Assembly: GCF_024868665.1 (NCBI RefSeq)
Contig: NC_079893.1
Coordinates: 15,942,769 to 16,006,768, forward strand
Reading direction: 5' to 3'
DNA length: 64,000 bases
Source of the DNA: Triplophysa rosa
Lineage: Eukaryota > Chordata > Actinopteri > Cypriniformes > Nemacheilidae
The notes under the pieces are model-generated. The model saw nothing but the letters and a program-made list of their open reading frames with translations, had not been told where the DNA came from and ran no database searches. A program made the position numbers and the translations under genes. Within the stretch, counting starts at the first letter, position 1. The number at the start of each line of letters is the position of its first letter. Shown piece by piece: positions 20,684 through 32,601 of this stretch.

Positions 20684-23166
20684 ATTTTATTTATATAGCG
20701 CTTTTCACAATGTGCATTGTTCCAAAGCAGCTTTACAGGAGCAAATAAGAAAAACACAGAAAGGTAAAACACAGCACAGTGCATGGTGTTCATAGACCAA
20801 GCAAGATCATTATAATAAATAATATCTAATAAATAAATGAATAAATAAATAAATAAATGCAGTCTCCCGGTGAGCAAGCCAACACTGCACTGCTCTGCTG
20901 TGGCGAGGAACCCAAACTCCAATGCTGAATAATGGAGAAAAAAAAACCTCGGGAGAAACCAGGCTCAGCCGGGAGGGCCAGATCTCCTCTGACGTGTCAT
21001 AGCTGCACTCAGTGACCCCGACCAAAGCCACCGAGCAACGTCCACGAAGAACAGGGAGAGCCCACGAGCCGCGACCCAGGAAGCCCCACCCGCCGAAACC
21101 GTGCAGGTCCAACCCGGTCCCATTCCGCGATCAACAACAGACAACAGAGGAACAACCAGGGAAAAGTAGTAATGGCATAATTAACTTTATTCCTCTGTTG
21201 TCCGACATCGACCACAAAACAAGACCAACCAGACCAGACCCACACAGTCCCAACAAATGAAACGCCCCGAACCACAACCAACAAGCCCCCCCACTCCCTA
21301 CAACACCCACCCAGCTACCTCCAATCAAAGTCACTGAGTGCAGCCATAACTTCAAACTGCTGTCGTGTGATGTAAGTTTAGCATTAAATACCAAGTATTG
21401 TAAATTTAGCATTTATGTGACAGGTAGTCCGTCTTTGCTCTCGGTTGGGGATGGAATTGTCTGAGCTGGGCCGGCCAGATGGTCGCCTTTTTCTTGGGTG
21501 GTGATGGAATTGCCTTGGATGGAGCTGGATGGTCAGTCAGTCCGCAGGCTCTCGCAGGAGGATGGCACGGGATTTTCCGATGTAGCTGGCGTAATCTCTA
21601 GTTGTGGATGGGCATATGACGTTCATCTGGGCCTGGCGGAATCTCTCCCTACCTCGGGATGGGCATCCCGAGGCGAGGGCAGAAACAGAAAGAGAATAAT
21701 TAGCGTAGCTGCTGTTCATTAGCTATGTATTAGTGAATGCTTGGCTGAAAAGATGTGTCTTTAATCTAGATTTAAATTGGGAGAGTGTGTCTGACCCTCG
21801 AATAGTATCGGGGAGGCTATTCCAGAGTTTAGGTGCTACGTATGAGAAAGCTCTACCCCCTTTGGTGGATTTAGTTATTCTAGGTGTTATCAAAAGTCTG
21901 GAGTTCTGAGATCTTAGAGATGATAAGTAAGATCTGAACCATTGTAGTGCCTGTCCCTGAATACCGGTATAATTGTGTAAGCGATCTAGAAGTATTTTAT
22001 GGTCTACAGTATCGAACGCAGCACTAAGGTTAAGCAGGACTAGGAGTGAGATGTTACCTTTATCTGATGCTATAAGAAGGTCGTTTGTAATTCTAACGAG
22101 CGCAGTTTCAGTACTATGATGCGGTCTAAAGCCTGACTGGAATTTTTCGTGTATGTCATTATTTTGTAAGAAAGAGCACAACTGAGTGGACACTACTTTT
22201 TCTAGTATTTTAGACAGGAAAGGGAGATTTGAAATCGGTCTATAGTTTCCTAGTTCATTGGGGTCTAAGTTTGGTTTCTTGATAAGAGGCTTAATGACGG
22301 CCAGTTTAAAGGGTCCTGGGACATGGCCTAGATTAATTGACGAGTTGATAATGTTATAAATGGGCTCAATTGCAACGGGTAATAACTCTTTTAATAATTT
22401 AGTTGGTATGGGGTCTAATAAGCAAGTTGTAGGTTTAGATGTTGCAATAAGTTTAATTAAATCTTCCTGTTTTATAGGTGAAAAACACTGTAGCCTTTCT
22501 TTTGGGGCGATGGTTGGTACTAATTTATAGGACAGACTTCGAGGTTGAGTTTTTACTATTTTTTCTCGTGTTTTCGATTTTCTCTGTAAAAAAATTCATG
22601 AAATCATTGCTACCAAGGTGCGGTGGAATACCCAGGTCAGGTGAAGTCTGTTTATTTGTTAGTTTAGCAACTGTACTAAATAAAAACCTTGGATTGTTTT
22701 TGTTAGTTTCTATGAGGTTACGGAGGTGCTCAGCCTTTGCTGCTTTTAGTGCCTTTTTATAACAGTTTGCACTCTCTTTCCACGCAATTTTAAAGACCTC
22801 TAATTGGGTTTGTTTCCATTTGCGCTCCAGTTTACGTGTTTCTCTTTTAAGGGCGCGAGTGGTGCTATTGTACCATGGTGCTTCGTTTTTCTCATTAATC
22901 TTTTTTGACTTCATAGGTGCGACAGCTTCTAATGTATTAGAGAAAATAGTTCCCAATTTGCTGGTCATGTCATCTAGCGATTCTGTATTTATTGGTATGG
23001 TTATTAAAGGAGTCAGATCTGGCAAGCTCTTTGCGAAACTATCTTTAGTAGTCGAGGTAATTGTTCTACCCTGTCGATAACGAGTTAAACGGCTGATTTC
23101 TGCAGTGCACAGTGTACATGTTATAAGATAGTGATCAGTGACATCGTCGCTTTGAGGTATAATATC
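20684..23166 (-). mobile_element. L2-like LINE, 5' truncated and internally deleted
   Basis: The 3' end carries short TTCAA tandem units and the tail TTTATATAGCGCTTTTCACA shared with the LINEs at 42950 and 50098. The body reads on the minus strand. It ends abruptly at about 23166 within the endonuclease domain. It is inserted exactly at the inner edge of the left arm. Simple TAAA repeats occupy about 20820-20860. Confidence 0.85.
21723..23130 (-). pseudogene. LINE ORF2 remnant (endonuclease end, linker, partial RT)
   Basis: Reading leftward, a C-terminal endonuclease piece is followed by a lysine-rich linker containing NNPRFLFSTVAKLT. Reverse transcriptase follows with [16 protein letters not shown] (here [11 protein letters not shown]) and [17 protein letters not shown]. 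After WFRSYLSS the frame jumps to the C-terminal signature [13 protein letters not shown] and [13 protein letters not shown]. About 250 residues, including the catalytic YADD motif, are missing, so the copy is dead. The family is close to the better preserved LINE at 50992-52755. Confidence 0.8.
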
Positions 23167-23169
23167 TAT

Positions 23170-23378
23170 ATTGGATTAGGGGATCAAATTCTTATTTCAC
23201 TGACTGAAATGCAAATCAATTTATAACCTTTATATAACATTTTTTCCCCTGATTTTTTTAATATTCTGTCTCTATTAGTTAAAATAAACCCACCATAACA
23301 ATTATAGACCCTTCATTTCTTTGTAAGCAGGCAAACTTACAAAATCAGCAGGAGATCAAATAATTATTTCCCTCACTG
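23170..23378. mobile_element. Single terminal repeat of a Tc1-type element
   Basis: About 209 bp corresponds in reverse complement to the left end of the Tc1 copy at 36463: GGGGATCAAATTCTTATTTC on the inside and TTATTTCCCTCACTG followed by TA on the outside. No transposase or second end accompanies it. Confidence 0.75.
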
Positions 23379-23390
23379 TATTTCTTTTAA

Positions 23391-23688
23391 AGTGATAGTT
23401 CACCCGAAAATGAAAATGCTGTCATCATTTACTCACCCTCTTGTCATTTCAAACCTGTATGACTTTCTTTTGTAGAAAACACAAGAAAGTATTTTTAAAA
23501 TGTTGTTACACATTCACTTGCACTGGTTTTGTGTCCATACAATCGAAGTGAATGGATGCCGTCACTGTTTGGTTACCAACTTTCTTCAAAATATCTTCTT
23601 TTGTGTTCAAAGAAATTCATTAAGGTTTAAAATGACAAGAGAGTGGGTAAATGATGACAGAATTTAAATTTTTAGGTGAACTATCCCT
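23391..23688. mobile_element. MITE at a TTAA target (298 bp)
   Basis: The left end AGTGATAGTTCACCCGAAAATG and the inverted right end TTTAGGTGAACTATCCCTTT are flanked by TTAA on both sides (23387-23390 and 23689-23692). This sequence family is very common in fish genomes. The TTAA target points to the piggyBac or Kolobok class. Confidence 0.88.
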
Positions 23689-23692
23689 TTAA

Positions 23693-24153
23693 GACGTACT
23701 CATCATAGTTTCATTCTTACCTTGAAATGTAACGGTAGCTTTCCTGAAAAAAAACCTGAAATAATAAACCTCGATGATTTAAAAAAAACATTGAAGCTGA
23801 AATCCAACCTGAATGATGAAAATACATGATGACAAAAACATTAGCTCGCCAGAAACCATGTAAGTTAAAAAGCATTTTCACCCCAAAATGGTGGCCACGC
23901 TGTTTCCAAAAAAAGCACCTGAGTTTCGCCTGTTGGTATCTATACTCTTTGGCGCCGCAGCACCTTTTGGCGCGCCCAAGTATTCCGACCTGCAGTAGCC
24001 TGCATTGTGATTGGAGTGTAGCTGCATAGATTGCGTAGTAGCAGTAAGTTTCTTAAGTTTTCTTTTTACTAAACTTTGTCACTTCATAACAGTAACAAAA
24101 CAGTAGTTAGTCGTTGACAGTGCAGGTGGACGTTTTAACGTTAGTGTGTCATC
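23693..24153 (+). promoter_or_regulatory. Upstream region of the CACTA-like gene
   Basis: GC-richer than its surroundings around 23880-24010, with GGCGCC, GGCGCGCC and GGTGGCC-type words. It contains a possible donor (CA|GTAAGTTT at about 24040) and an acceptor-like CATAACAG shortly before the start codon. It plausibly holds the promoter and a small 5' untranslated intron. No TATA box is obvious. Confidence 0.3.
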
Positions 24154-26833
24154 ATGGTTTATACGTGTAAAGTTTGTAAGTTCAATGCAGCTTCGATTTC
24201 TGCATTTATTTGGCATATTAAAATTCACAGAAATCTTGCAAACATCAGATTTCAGTGTGGGCATGCAGAATGTCCTGCTACATTTATGACAGTGTGTGCA
24301 CTTTAGAGGCATATGTATCAATTTCATTTGCACAAAGTTAAACCGGTGCCTCAAACCCGCTGCCACAGACAAGATGCTTTATCATGCAGAATTCAGGGTT
24401 GTAGCTTTGTGACGGTCCATATTTCAAAGTTATGTGAGCATCTCCAGTTGCATATTAAAGATGGGAAAACAGTGTCTTGCCCATATGACAACTGCTCCAA
24501 GTATTTCAATGTTCGTTCATCATTCTCTTCACACGTGAGTTGTAAACATAAATTTAAATCATGCTGCATGTCTAGTATTGCCACTGTCACCGCAGCCAGC
24601 TCATCAAACAGTGAAATAACAGAAACATCTCAAACAAGTTCCGATATTGGGAATTATACTATCAATGACGGATCATGGACATTGGATGAAGGACATGCCA
24701 GTGCGAGTAATGAAGATGAGAATGGTTTTATGAACACTTTGGCTTTGTTTTATCTACAAATGCAGGCAAAAATGCTTCTACCAAACAGTGTGATTCAGAA
24801 AATCATTGAAGAGTTCCAGGAGGTGCACAGTTATAGCACATCTCATCTTTTGTCTAAACTGCATGAGGACTTGTTAAAGTTAAATATGTCTGAAGATGAT
24901 GTGAAAGATCTCATTAATAATCTCTCAAAAAATGACCTACTGAGAAGGTGCAATGAGGGAGTATTTAGAAGTGACCACACTTGGAAATGTTTGTTCAAGA
25001 GTAACTTCAGTTGTTGAGCCTACCCAGATTTATCTTGGTATTGATGTGAATGGAAAGGAGAGGTTTTGCCAATATGTGTCCATTAGAGATACATTACAGG
25101 CATTACTCAGTCAGACCTCAGTCCAAGAGCAATACTTTCAAGCAAAAGCTGACAAACTTGAAACCCATGAAGTGCTGGAAGACGTGACAGATGGCAAAAT
25201 CATCAAAAACAATAAATTGTTACAAGAATCTCTTTCCTCAATATCAATTATATTATATCAAGATTCATTTGAGGTAGGATCTGGGAGAAAGAAACATAAG
25301 ATTTTAGCTGTGTATATGACACTAGCAGAGATTGCACCACACAACAGGTCTTCCACTGATCCAATGCAGCTAGTCTTGTTGTGTAGAGAGGAGGACTTCA
25401 AATTTTTCGGCCAAGAAAAAGTATTTTCTGCTGCAGTTGGTGACCTGAAAGAAATAGAGGAAACTGGAATTTATGGTCCTGATGGAAACATTGTGAGGGG
25501 CACTGTGATCGCTATAACTGGAGACAATCTAGTGTCCCACTGCATTGGAGGCTTCACTGAAAACTTCAGTAAAAGCACATATTTTTGCAGATATTGTCTC
25601 ATATACAGGGACTCTTTCAAACAGACACCCACAAAAGCAGGTCCTGTTAGATCTGTGGAAACATATAATAAGTGTGTGGCACATGCATCACTAAATCAGG
25701 AAATTACCAGTGGGGTGAAGTTTGACTCCGTTTTCAATCAGCTGAAGTATTTTCATGTTTGCCAGCCCGGTCTCCCTCCCTGTTTGGGTCATGACCTGTT
25801 TGAAGGGATTGTTTCAAGTGATCTTGCTCTGTACATTCACCATTTGGTGACAGTTGAGAAACGATTCACTTATTGCCAGCTAAACAGAATAATATCAAAC
25901 TTCCCCTACAAAGGCAGTGATGCTAATAACAAACCATGTGAGGTAAGACCAGATGGCGCAAAACTTGGAGGGCATGCTGCTCAAAACTGGTGCCTCTTAC
26001 GTCTCCTTCCTGTAATGATCGGGGACAGGATCAAAACTACATTTGAAGATGATGTTTGGCAGTTGTGTCTCAAGCTGAGAGAGGTTGTTGATCTGATATG
26101 TGCACCCAAGATTCATACAAACCAAATAGCATATCTTAAGGTTCTTATTGAGGAATACCTCGAATTAAGAAGTGCTTTATTCCCAGGAAAGCTGCTGCAA
26201 CCAAAACACCATTACATTATCCACTACCCAGAGCTCATCCTCCATTTCGGTCCTCTTATTCGATTATGGACATTGCGCTTTGAAAGCAAGCACAACTATT
26301 TTAAGCAGTGTGCAAGGAAACTACACAACTTTAAAAGCCTCTGCAGAACTTTGGCTGAAAGACACCAGTTGCTACAAGCATACTTGCATGCTGGCTGTTT
26401 ATTTCCCCCAATGCTTCAAATAGGGGAAACAACAAAGTTTGAAGATCAACTATACCAGATTGGCCTTCAGAAGGCTGTCAGACTCAAAGGCCTTTGTCGT
26501 GAGGACACTCTTGAAACACAATCTATCACATTCAGAGGTACACTGTATAAAAGAGGCATGACTGTTGTAGTTGACCAAAATTACATGGACTACAAGTTTG
26601 GAAAAATTGTGCTCCTATTAATTAATCAGTCATGTGTGCATTTTGTTGTTGAGCACTATCATGCAGTGGCTGTTGTAGATCTTGGTGTGCACTGTTTACA
26701 AAGAACTAAGGATGCATTTTATGAGTGTTTGACCATGGACAGTCTTGCAGATATCTATCCATTGCCAATTTATAATCGCTTTGGCCTCGACTTGATTGTC
26801 ATGCACCATTCAGTGTGTTACAGGATTAAATAA
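24154..26833 (+). pseudogene. C2H2-finger CACTA/EnSpm-like transposase, broken
   Basis: From ATG 24154 the protein has four C2H2 fingers, the first beginning VYTCKVCKFNAASISAFIWH and the last CPYDNCSKYF..H...H. A low-complexity linker follows, then a long DDE-like region. Candidate catalytic positions are D in YQDSFEV, D in AITGDNLVSH and E in RFESKHNYFK. Between them are CRYC and GHDLFEGI, matching the C-x2-C and H insert of tnp2-type enzymes. A TAG at 24304-24306 interrupts finger two, and a one-base frame change occurs near 25005-25012 just before VVEPTQIYLG. After it, about 600 codons are open to TAA 26831-26833. The total of about 890 residues is normal for the type. It would act on the ends of the 25-kb element. 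The CACTA assignment is from motif memory. Confidence 0.75.
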
Positions 26834-26877
26834 TGGACTCTATTAAGGATGCAATATGGAGCGTCCAACCACAGCTA

Positions 26878-27036
26878 GAAATGATGTTTAATTAACAAAG
26901 TTCGGGAGGAGACGGAGCATATAATCAGCCAGGCTGGTCTACCATCAGTAATCACCGCGTCTACCCTATCAGCTCAAGCAAGCACTCTTATAAATAGGGA
27001 AACCATCTTACCTGCTTCATCTCTTCAGATCAGCAT
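26878..27036 (+). repeat. Split direct repeat A1
   Basis: It begins GAAATGATGTTTAATTAAC and ends TTCAGATCAGCAT. It is nearly identical to A2 at 32340-32549 except that A2 has an extra internal copy of about 50 bp. It contains CTTATAAATAGGG, a TATA-like element, suggesting that the element's promoter lies here. Confidence 0.9.
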
Positions 27037-28819
27037 CGATAACTTTCATTCGATGCTATGTCCGAGGATCTTTTCAAGTAGTAATCATGTCTCGGACGTT
27101 TCACAACAGCGTTGCTCATAGACGCACACGCAAAACAGCAGCTTGTTTGCAATACACGGTTCTTTTTGCTTTTCGATAAATATTCCCAAACGAAAACCAA
27201 ACTCTAAAAGGATTTCATTAACTCAGGAAGGACGTAAGGTATTCAAGGGATCCTACGGATTTTAAAAGCGCTGCAGCCGAGCAGCAGGCTCGATCCGTAA
27301 GCAACATTTCCACTTACCTCTTCCTCGCAGTTTCGGGAAGTGATTCCGTATCCCCGCTGGTTTACGTCGCGCACGTCACCTCGTTCGTTCCCAGATGCAA
27401 TTGCTGCCAGTATGCTAGCTCGTTGCTAAACGCCGGCTCGCTGCTAACGCTGGCTCGCTGCTAGCTCACTGCTAATGGGACACGAGTGTTCAGACGCCGG
27501 CACCAGTAATATATTCTAGTCAGGCTCGCAAGATCACCGTATTTCGACCCAATCCAATAACGATACGCTAATGCCAACATGTTAACGTTTCAATGGCTGT
27601 ACACCCATCTTCTGCAAAGAGAAACAATCATCTTGGGTGAAACAATTCATTCTGTCGTTCCATGCAGTCACTCTAATCAACCCCAAATTCTATGACTCAT
27701 TTCAGTTACCTCACAATGTACGATGTAAAAAACTGAGTTTACTAGAGTTTGAACCGCCGAACTCGCTGTTGCGCAAGAAGCTGGGTGAGTACAATCTTTT
27801 TATTTGAAATTACATTTTGCTTTATCCACTGTCATGCCGTTGCCACTGCTGCACTCAAGAATGGTATATCGATGGCCAGCATGGGTGCATCTCCTCGGCG
27901 CCCGTGCTGTTCAACGAACGACAGTCAAACAACGTAAAATTCCAGAGATTAGTAACATAATCGGCACTTCCGAAAGGGATTGTTGGTTAACTAAAACATT
28001 TTTCCGTATCATACGGTAACTTGCTCACTCTCAGCGTCTCCCTGCTTGCACATAAAGCTAAGCATCATGCACACACTGGAATAACTCCTTCTTCAAGCAC
28101 AGGTATCACCTACACAAGACTTTATCACTATCGATGTAAACTGTCCAGTTCAAACCCCTGCTCACGAGAAAGAGCCTACGATCATCAGGTCGCAGCAGCA
28201 GGCCACCTCAAGCCACCTCAGCAGCGCAAGCAAGCCACCAGCCAGCATGGGTAGCACCACGGATTCCTAGGACGCCATGGACCACCCAGTCGAGAGATTC
28301 CATCAGCTCATCCCTCCAGCCTTATTGCATCGCACGGCTCCCGCCAACGCCCCATCAGTAGCTGTCACTGCTAGCCACCCAAGCTACGCTAGCTTGCTAC
28401 CACCCGGAGCCACGGCTCACTCATACCCCTTCCCCGCCCCAGGCTCTTGACCACTAGCGTGAGGCTGCCTCTGCTAGCGACTCAGGCGCCGGTCCCCGGA
28501 CCTTACACAGCCACTTAAGAAGCCACTGCTAGCGCAAGCATGCCTCCGCTAGCCGCTCAAGCGGCTGCCATTCCCTCCCATCTCTCTTTTCCACAGTCCC
28601 ATCCGCAATTCTCTTTGGCCACAGCATCAGCGATGCCCATGCCAGCCTACGCACTGGCATGGAACCGCCTCCCGTCTCAGGAACCATCAGATCACAGATT
28701 CTGGCAGAAGTTCAAGCTGCTGGCGCCCGAACTGGTACCTCCCTATCAGAGCTGATCTTCCAATAAACCTCCCCCTGAAAACCCTCCTCGATGCCTCTCT
28801 CAGCTCCATCATTCAGGCC
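27037..28819. other. Leader and 5' internal part of the Ngaro-like element
   Basis: No protein domain is recognisable. Several GCTAGC/GCTAACGC words repeat at 27405-27480 and 28370-28560. A donor-like GCTGG|GTGAGTAC occurs at about 27784. Short proline- and histidine-rich frames appear but are interrupted. The reverse transcriptase expected of an autonomous element is absent. Confidence 0.5.
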
Positions 28820-29688
28820 ATCCCCTCTAGGACCCTCCAAGCATATCTCACCGCATGTAAAAGTTTCAGGTCTTTTCACCAGGGGTACAACATCCCCTTT
28901 CCCGATTTCTCTCATCACCATCACCTCATTCATCTCCTTCCTCAATATTTCAATAAACCTTCAGGCCAGCTCAATTAAGGATACCTGAGCGGAGTCCATT
29001 CTTCCATAAACTCATATTCAACTCTCAATCACCAGCCATAGCAAGCTCACAAACATCTATGATCATCAAGAGCATCCAGAGAACCCAGCCCACCCGTCCA
29101 GATGCCAGGCAACCCATAACCTCGGAAATACTAACCAAATGCACCTCTACCCTCCACAAAGGATTCCACTCCAGGTATGTCGCCCGCACACTCGACGCCA
29201 TGTTAATCCAGGCATTCTTCGGTTTTCTAAGATCCTCGGAAATCTCCACTCGATCCAGAGACAATGTCATACTCCATCAAGCAAAGCAAGACTGACCAAA
29301 CCAGGAGAGGCCATTTCGTCTATATTTCCAACCTTCAGTCACCGATTCAACCTTATCAGACCCTCCTAGCCTACCTTCACTTCAGGAAATCCCAAACCAA
29401 AACCACATTGGATCCTCTCTTCGTCGACGAATCCAACCGCCCAGCTACACGTTTCTGGTTCCAAAAGCACCTCAAAGCTGTCCTGCTCCTGTCCGGCATC
29501 CCCGCAGACCACTTTTCTGGCCACTCCTTCCGCATAGGCGCAGCAACCACAGCCGCCCAAAAAGCCTCTCGCATTCTCAAATTCAAGCACTAGGGCGCTG
29601 GACATTGGAAGCTTTCAAGAGCTACATCAGGTCAGATCGCTCCATCATCAGGGAAGCCCATCGAACCCTCATTTCCCGAATCATGTAA
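28820..29688 (+). pseudogene. Tyrosine recombinase (YR) of the Ngaro-like element
   Basis: Fragments in three frames line up as one protein. The N-terminal core contains KSFRSFHQGYN and then QPITSEILTKCTSTLHKGF. The catalytic arginine is in AFFGFLRSSE (near 29222), the H-x-x-R in GHSFRIGAATTAA (29522 onward), and the tyrosine in EAFKSYIRSD (29623-29625). It ends ISRIM with a stop at 29686-29688. Frame changes occur near 28980, 29270 and 29578. All four recognisable catalytic positions remain, so the breaks are recent or few. Recombinases of this type integrate circular cDNA without target duplications. Confidence 0.8.
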
Positions 29689-29829
29689 AGAATCCATCCT
29701 TCACCTGCAATGGCTCGAACCTCCACCACTTCGGCCTTCATCTCCCTAGCGGGAGACCTCACCACCACAGCAACCACCTCAGCAATCACCAGGGATTTCA
29801 TTCAAGACCCGTTGCTTCAGACCGCGCCC

Positions 29830-31700
29830 GCAGGGGCCAGCGCCCACGTCTCGGGCTCTGCCGCAGCAGACTCTACAGCAGAAGCCAACAGCGCAGCAGC
29901 GACCGCCTCGGCAGAGGCCTGCGCTTCCATCGCAATAATAGCAATCAGCATCTTCAAAGCCACATCAGCAGAGGCCAGCACTTCTTCTCAATGTAGAAAC
30001 CAGCATAGCCGCAGCGACTGCCTCAGCAGAGGCCAGCGCTTCCATCTCAAGCGTAGAAGCCAGCATCGCGGCAGCGACCGCCTCGATAGAGGCCCGTGCT
30101 TCCATCCCAAACGTAGAAGCCAGCACCGCAGCAGCGACCGCCTCGAAAGAGGCCCGCGCTTTCATCTCAAGCGTAGAAGTTCCATCTCAAGCGTAGGTGC
30201 CAGCATCGCCGCAACGACCGCCTCCGCAGGGGCCTGTGCTTCCCTCTCAAGCGGCGAAGCCAGTATCGCCGCAGAGGCCCGGCTTTCCATCTCGAATACA
30301 GAAGCCAACATCGCCGCAGAGGCCCGTGCTTCCAACTTAAGCGCAGAAGCCAGTATCGCCGCAGCGACCGCCTCCGCAGAGGCCAGTGCTTCCAACTCAA
30401 GCGCAGAAGCCAACAGCGCAGCAGCGACCGCCTCGGCAGAGGCCTGCGCTTTCATCACAACAATAGCAATCAGCATCTTCAAAGCCACATCAGCAGAGGC
30501 CAGCACTTCTTCTCAATGTAGAAACCAGCATAGCCGCAGCGACTGCCTCAGCAGAGGTCAGCACTTCCATCTCAAGCGTAGACACCAGCATCACGGCAAG
30601 CAACTGTCTCAGCAGAGGCCAGCACTTCCATCCCAAGCGTGGAAGCTAGCATAGCCGCAGCGACAGCCACAGCAGAGGCCAGCACTTCCATCCCAAGCGT
30701 GGAAGCCAGCATCGCCGCAGCGAATACCTGGGCAGAGACCAGCACTTCCATTTCGAGCATAGAAGCCAACATTGCCACAGCCTCAGCCGAGGCCAGCTTT
30801 TCCATTTCAAGCATGAAAGCAAGCGCCGCGACAAGAAGCATCCAAGAAGCCTGAGCTTCCATCTAAGCGCAGAAGCCAGCGTCGCCGCAGCGATCGCCTC
30901 CGCAGAGGCCCGTGCTTCCATCTCAAGCGCTGAAGCCAGCGTCGCAGCAGCGATCGCCTCCGCAGAGGCCAGTGCTTCCATCTAAGGCGTCGAAGCCAGC
31001 GTCGCAGCAGCGATCGCCTCCGCAGAGGCCAGTGCTTCCATCTAAGGCGTCGAAGCCAGCGTCGCAGCAGCGATCGCCTCCGCAGAGGCCAGTGCTTCCA
31101 TCTAAGGCGTCGAAGCCAGCGTCGCAGCAGCGATCGCCTCCGCAGAGGCCAGTGCTTCCATCTAAGGCGTCGAAGCCAGCGTCGCAGCAGCGATCGCCTC
31201 CGCAGAGGCCAGTGCTTCCATCTAAGGCGTCGAAGCCAGCGTCGCAGCAGCGATCGCCTCCGCAGAGGCCAGTGCTTCCATCTAAGGCGTCGAAGCCAGC
31301 GTCGCAGCAGCGATCGCCTCCGCAGAGGCCAGTGCTTCCATCTAAGGCGTCGAAGCCAGCGTCGCAGCAGCGATCGCCTCCGCAGAGGCCAGTGCTTCCA
31401 TCTAAGGCGTCGAAGCCAGCGTCGCAGCAGCGATCGCCTCCGCAGAGGCCAGTGCTTCCATCTAAGGCGTCGAAGCCAGCGTCGCAGCAGCGATCGCCTC
31501 CGCAGAGGCCAGTGCTTCCATCTAAGGCGTCGAAGCCAGCGTCGCAGCAGCGATCGCCTCCGCAGAGGCCAGTGCTTCCATCTAAGGCGTCGAAGCCAGC
31601 GTCGCAGCAGCGATCGCCTCCGCAGAGGCCAGTGCTTCCATCTAAGGCGTCGAAGCCAGCGTCGCAGCAGCGATCGCCTCCGCAGAGGCCAGTGCTTCCG
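29830..31700. repeat. Ala/Ser-coding minisatellite, 12 perfect 60-bp units
   Basis: Degenerate 36-60 bp repeats (GAAGCCAGCATCGCCGCAGC, GCGACCGCCTC, GCAGAGGCC words) occupy 29830-30960. From 30961 to 31680 the same 60-bp unit is repeated 12 times without a single difference. Because 60 is a multiple of three and the unit lacks stops in several frames, long artefactual ORFs arise on both strands. In the frame 29710-30654 the older part encodes an alanine/serine-rich repeat (EASIAAATASAE), which could have been a real coiled segment after the recombinase. Confidence 0.97.
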
Positions 31701-32141
31701 TCTCGCATTCTGCCGCCTACAACTTCTACGGAAGCAAGCATCACAGCAGCGTTCACCCCAGCAGGAGCCTCCACTATTACAGCTGGCTCCCTCCTTCAGT
31801 CGCCTCCTTCCAGTATCAGGCTTAACCCCAGGGACACCCACGAAGCCATGTTCATTTATGGTTTCTGAAATCCCCATATTTACAACCTCTACGTGCACTA
31901 CTCCCAGCCGCTCACGGATTCCAACTTCTCATCACTCCAGCAGGCACCCTCACTGCATATCAGTCTCAACCATCCTCCGAGGAACCCCTACCCCATTCTT
32001 GTCTCATCTCAACCTCATCTCCTAAGGAGCCCTCATCCTATCATCTCTTCCCGAACGCAGGTCACCACCTCCGCAGCGCCTAGCTTCGCGTCTTGGGGGG
32101 TTATGCGTACTCCGGCTGCTGTACCACTTTATCATGCCTTT

Positions 32142-32339
32142 GGGGGTTGTGCTCTGGGCTCGAGCCGGTTCCGGGCTCGGCGCACTTGCCCTGGCCAGGG
32201 TAGAGTGCTTCGAGTTCGGATAGATCCGGCAGGCTCAGACGCCAAATGGACAGCACGCCAAATACGCATAAACCTTCATACCCATGCTCTATCATTATTA
32301 TCCCTGCAACATCGCTGTTATCTGCGCAGGTGAACTCGT
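32142..32339 (+). repeat. Split direct repeat B1
   Basis: It begins GGGGGTTGTGCTCTGGGC and ends GCAGGTGAACTCGTG, directly joined to A2. It is about 95% identical to B2 by eye, with a short difference around GCTCAGACGCCAAATGG. Confidence 0.9.
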
Positions 32340-32549
32340 GAAATGATGTTTAATTAACAAAGTTCGGGAGGAGACGGAGCATATAATCAGCCAGGCTGGT
32401 CTACCATCAGTAATCACCGCATCTACCCAGCATTTAATCAGCCCGGCTGGTCTACCATCAGCAATCACCGCCTCTACCCTATCAGCTCAAGCAAGCACTC
32501 TTATAAATAGGGAAACCATCTTACCTGCTTCATCTCTTCAGATCAGCAT
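32340..32549 (+). repeat. Split direct repeat A2
   Basis: This is a copy of A1 with an additional imperfect internal duplication: CAGGCTGGTCTACCATCAG appears a second time as CCGGCTGGTCTACCATCAG. Confidence 0.9.
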
Positions 32550-32601
32550 CCCTCCTCCACCCCTGATCCCCTCACAAAGATCATTCTCCCGCAGGACCCC
32601 A

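Noticed and set aside
30961..31680. Resemblance to a CRISPR array
   Set aside because: The units are head-to-tail with no unique spacers, and the genome is that of a fish.
30807..31898. ORFs of 283-363 codons on both strands
   Set aside because: They come from the 12 identical 60-bp units; three different frames are open at the same place and none has a domain.
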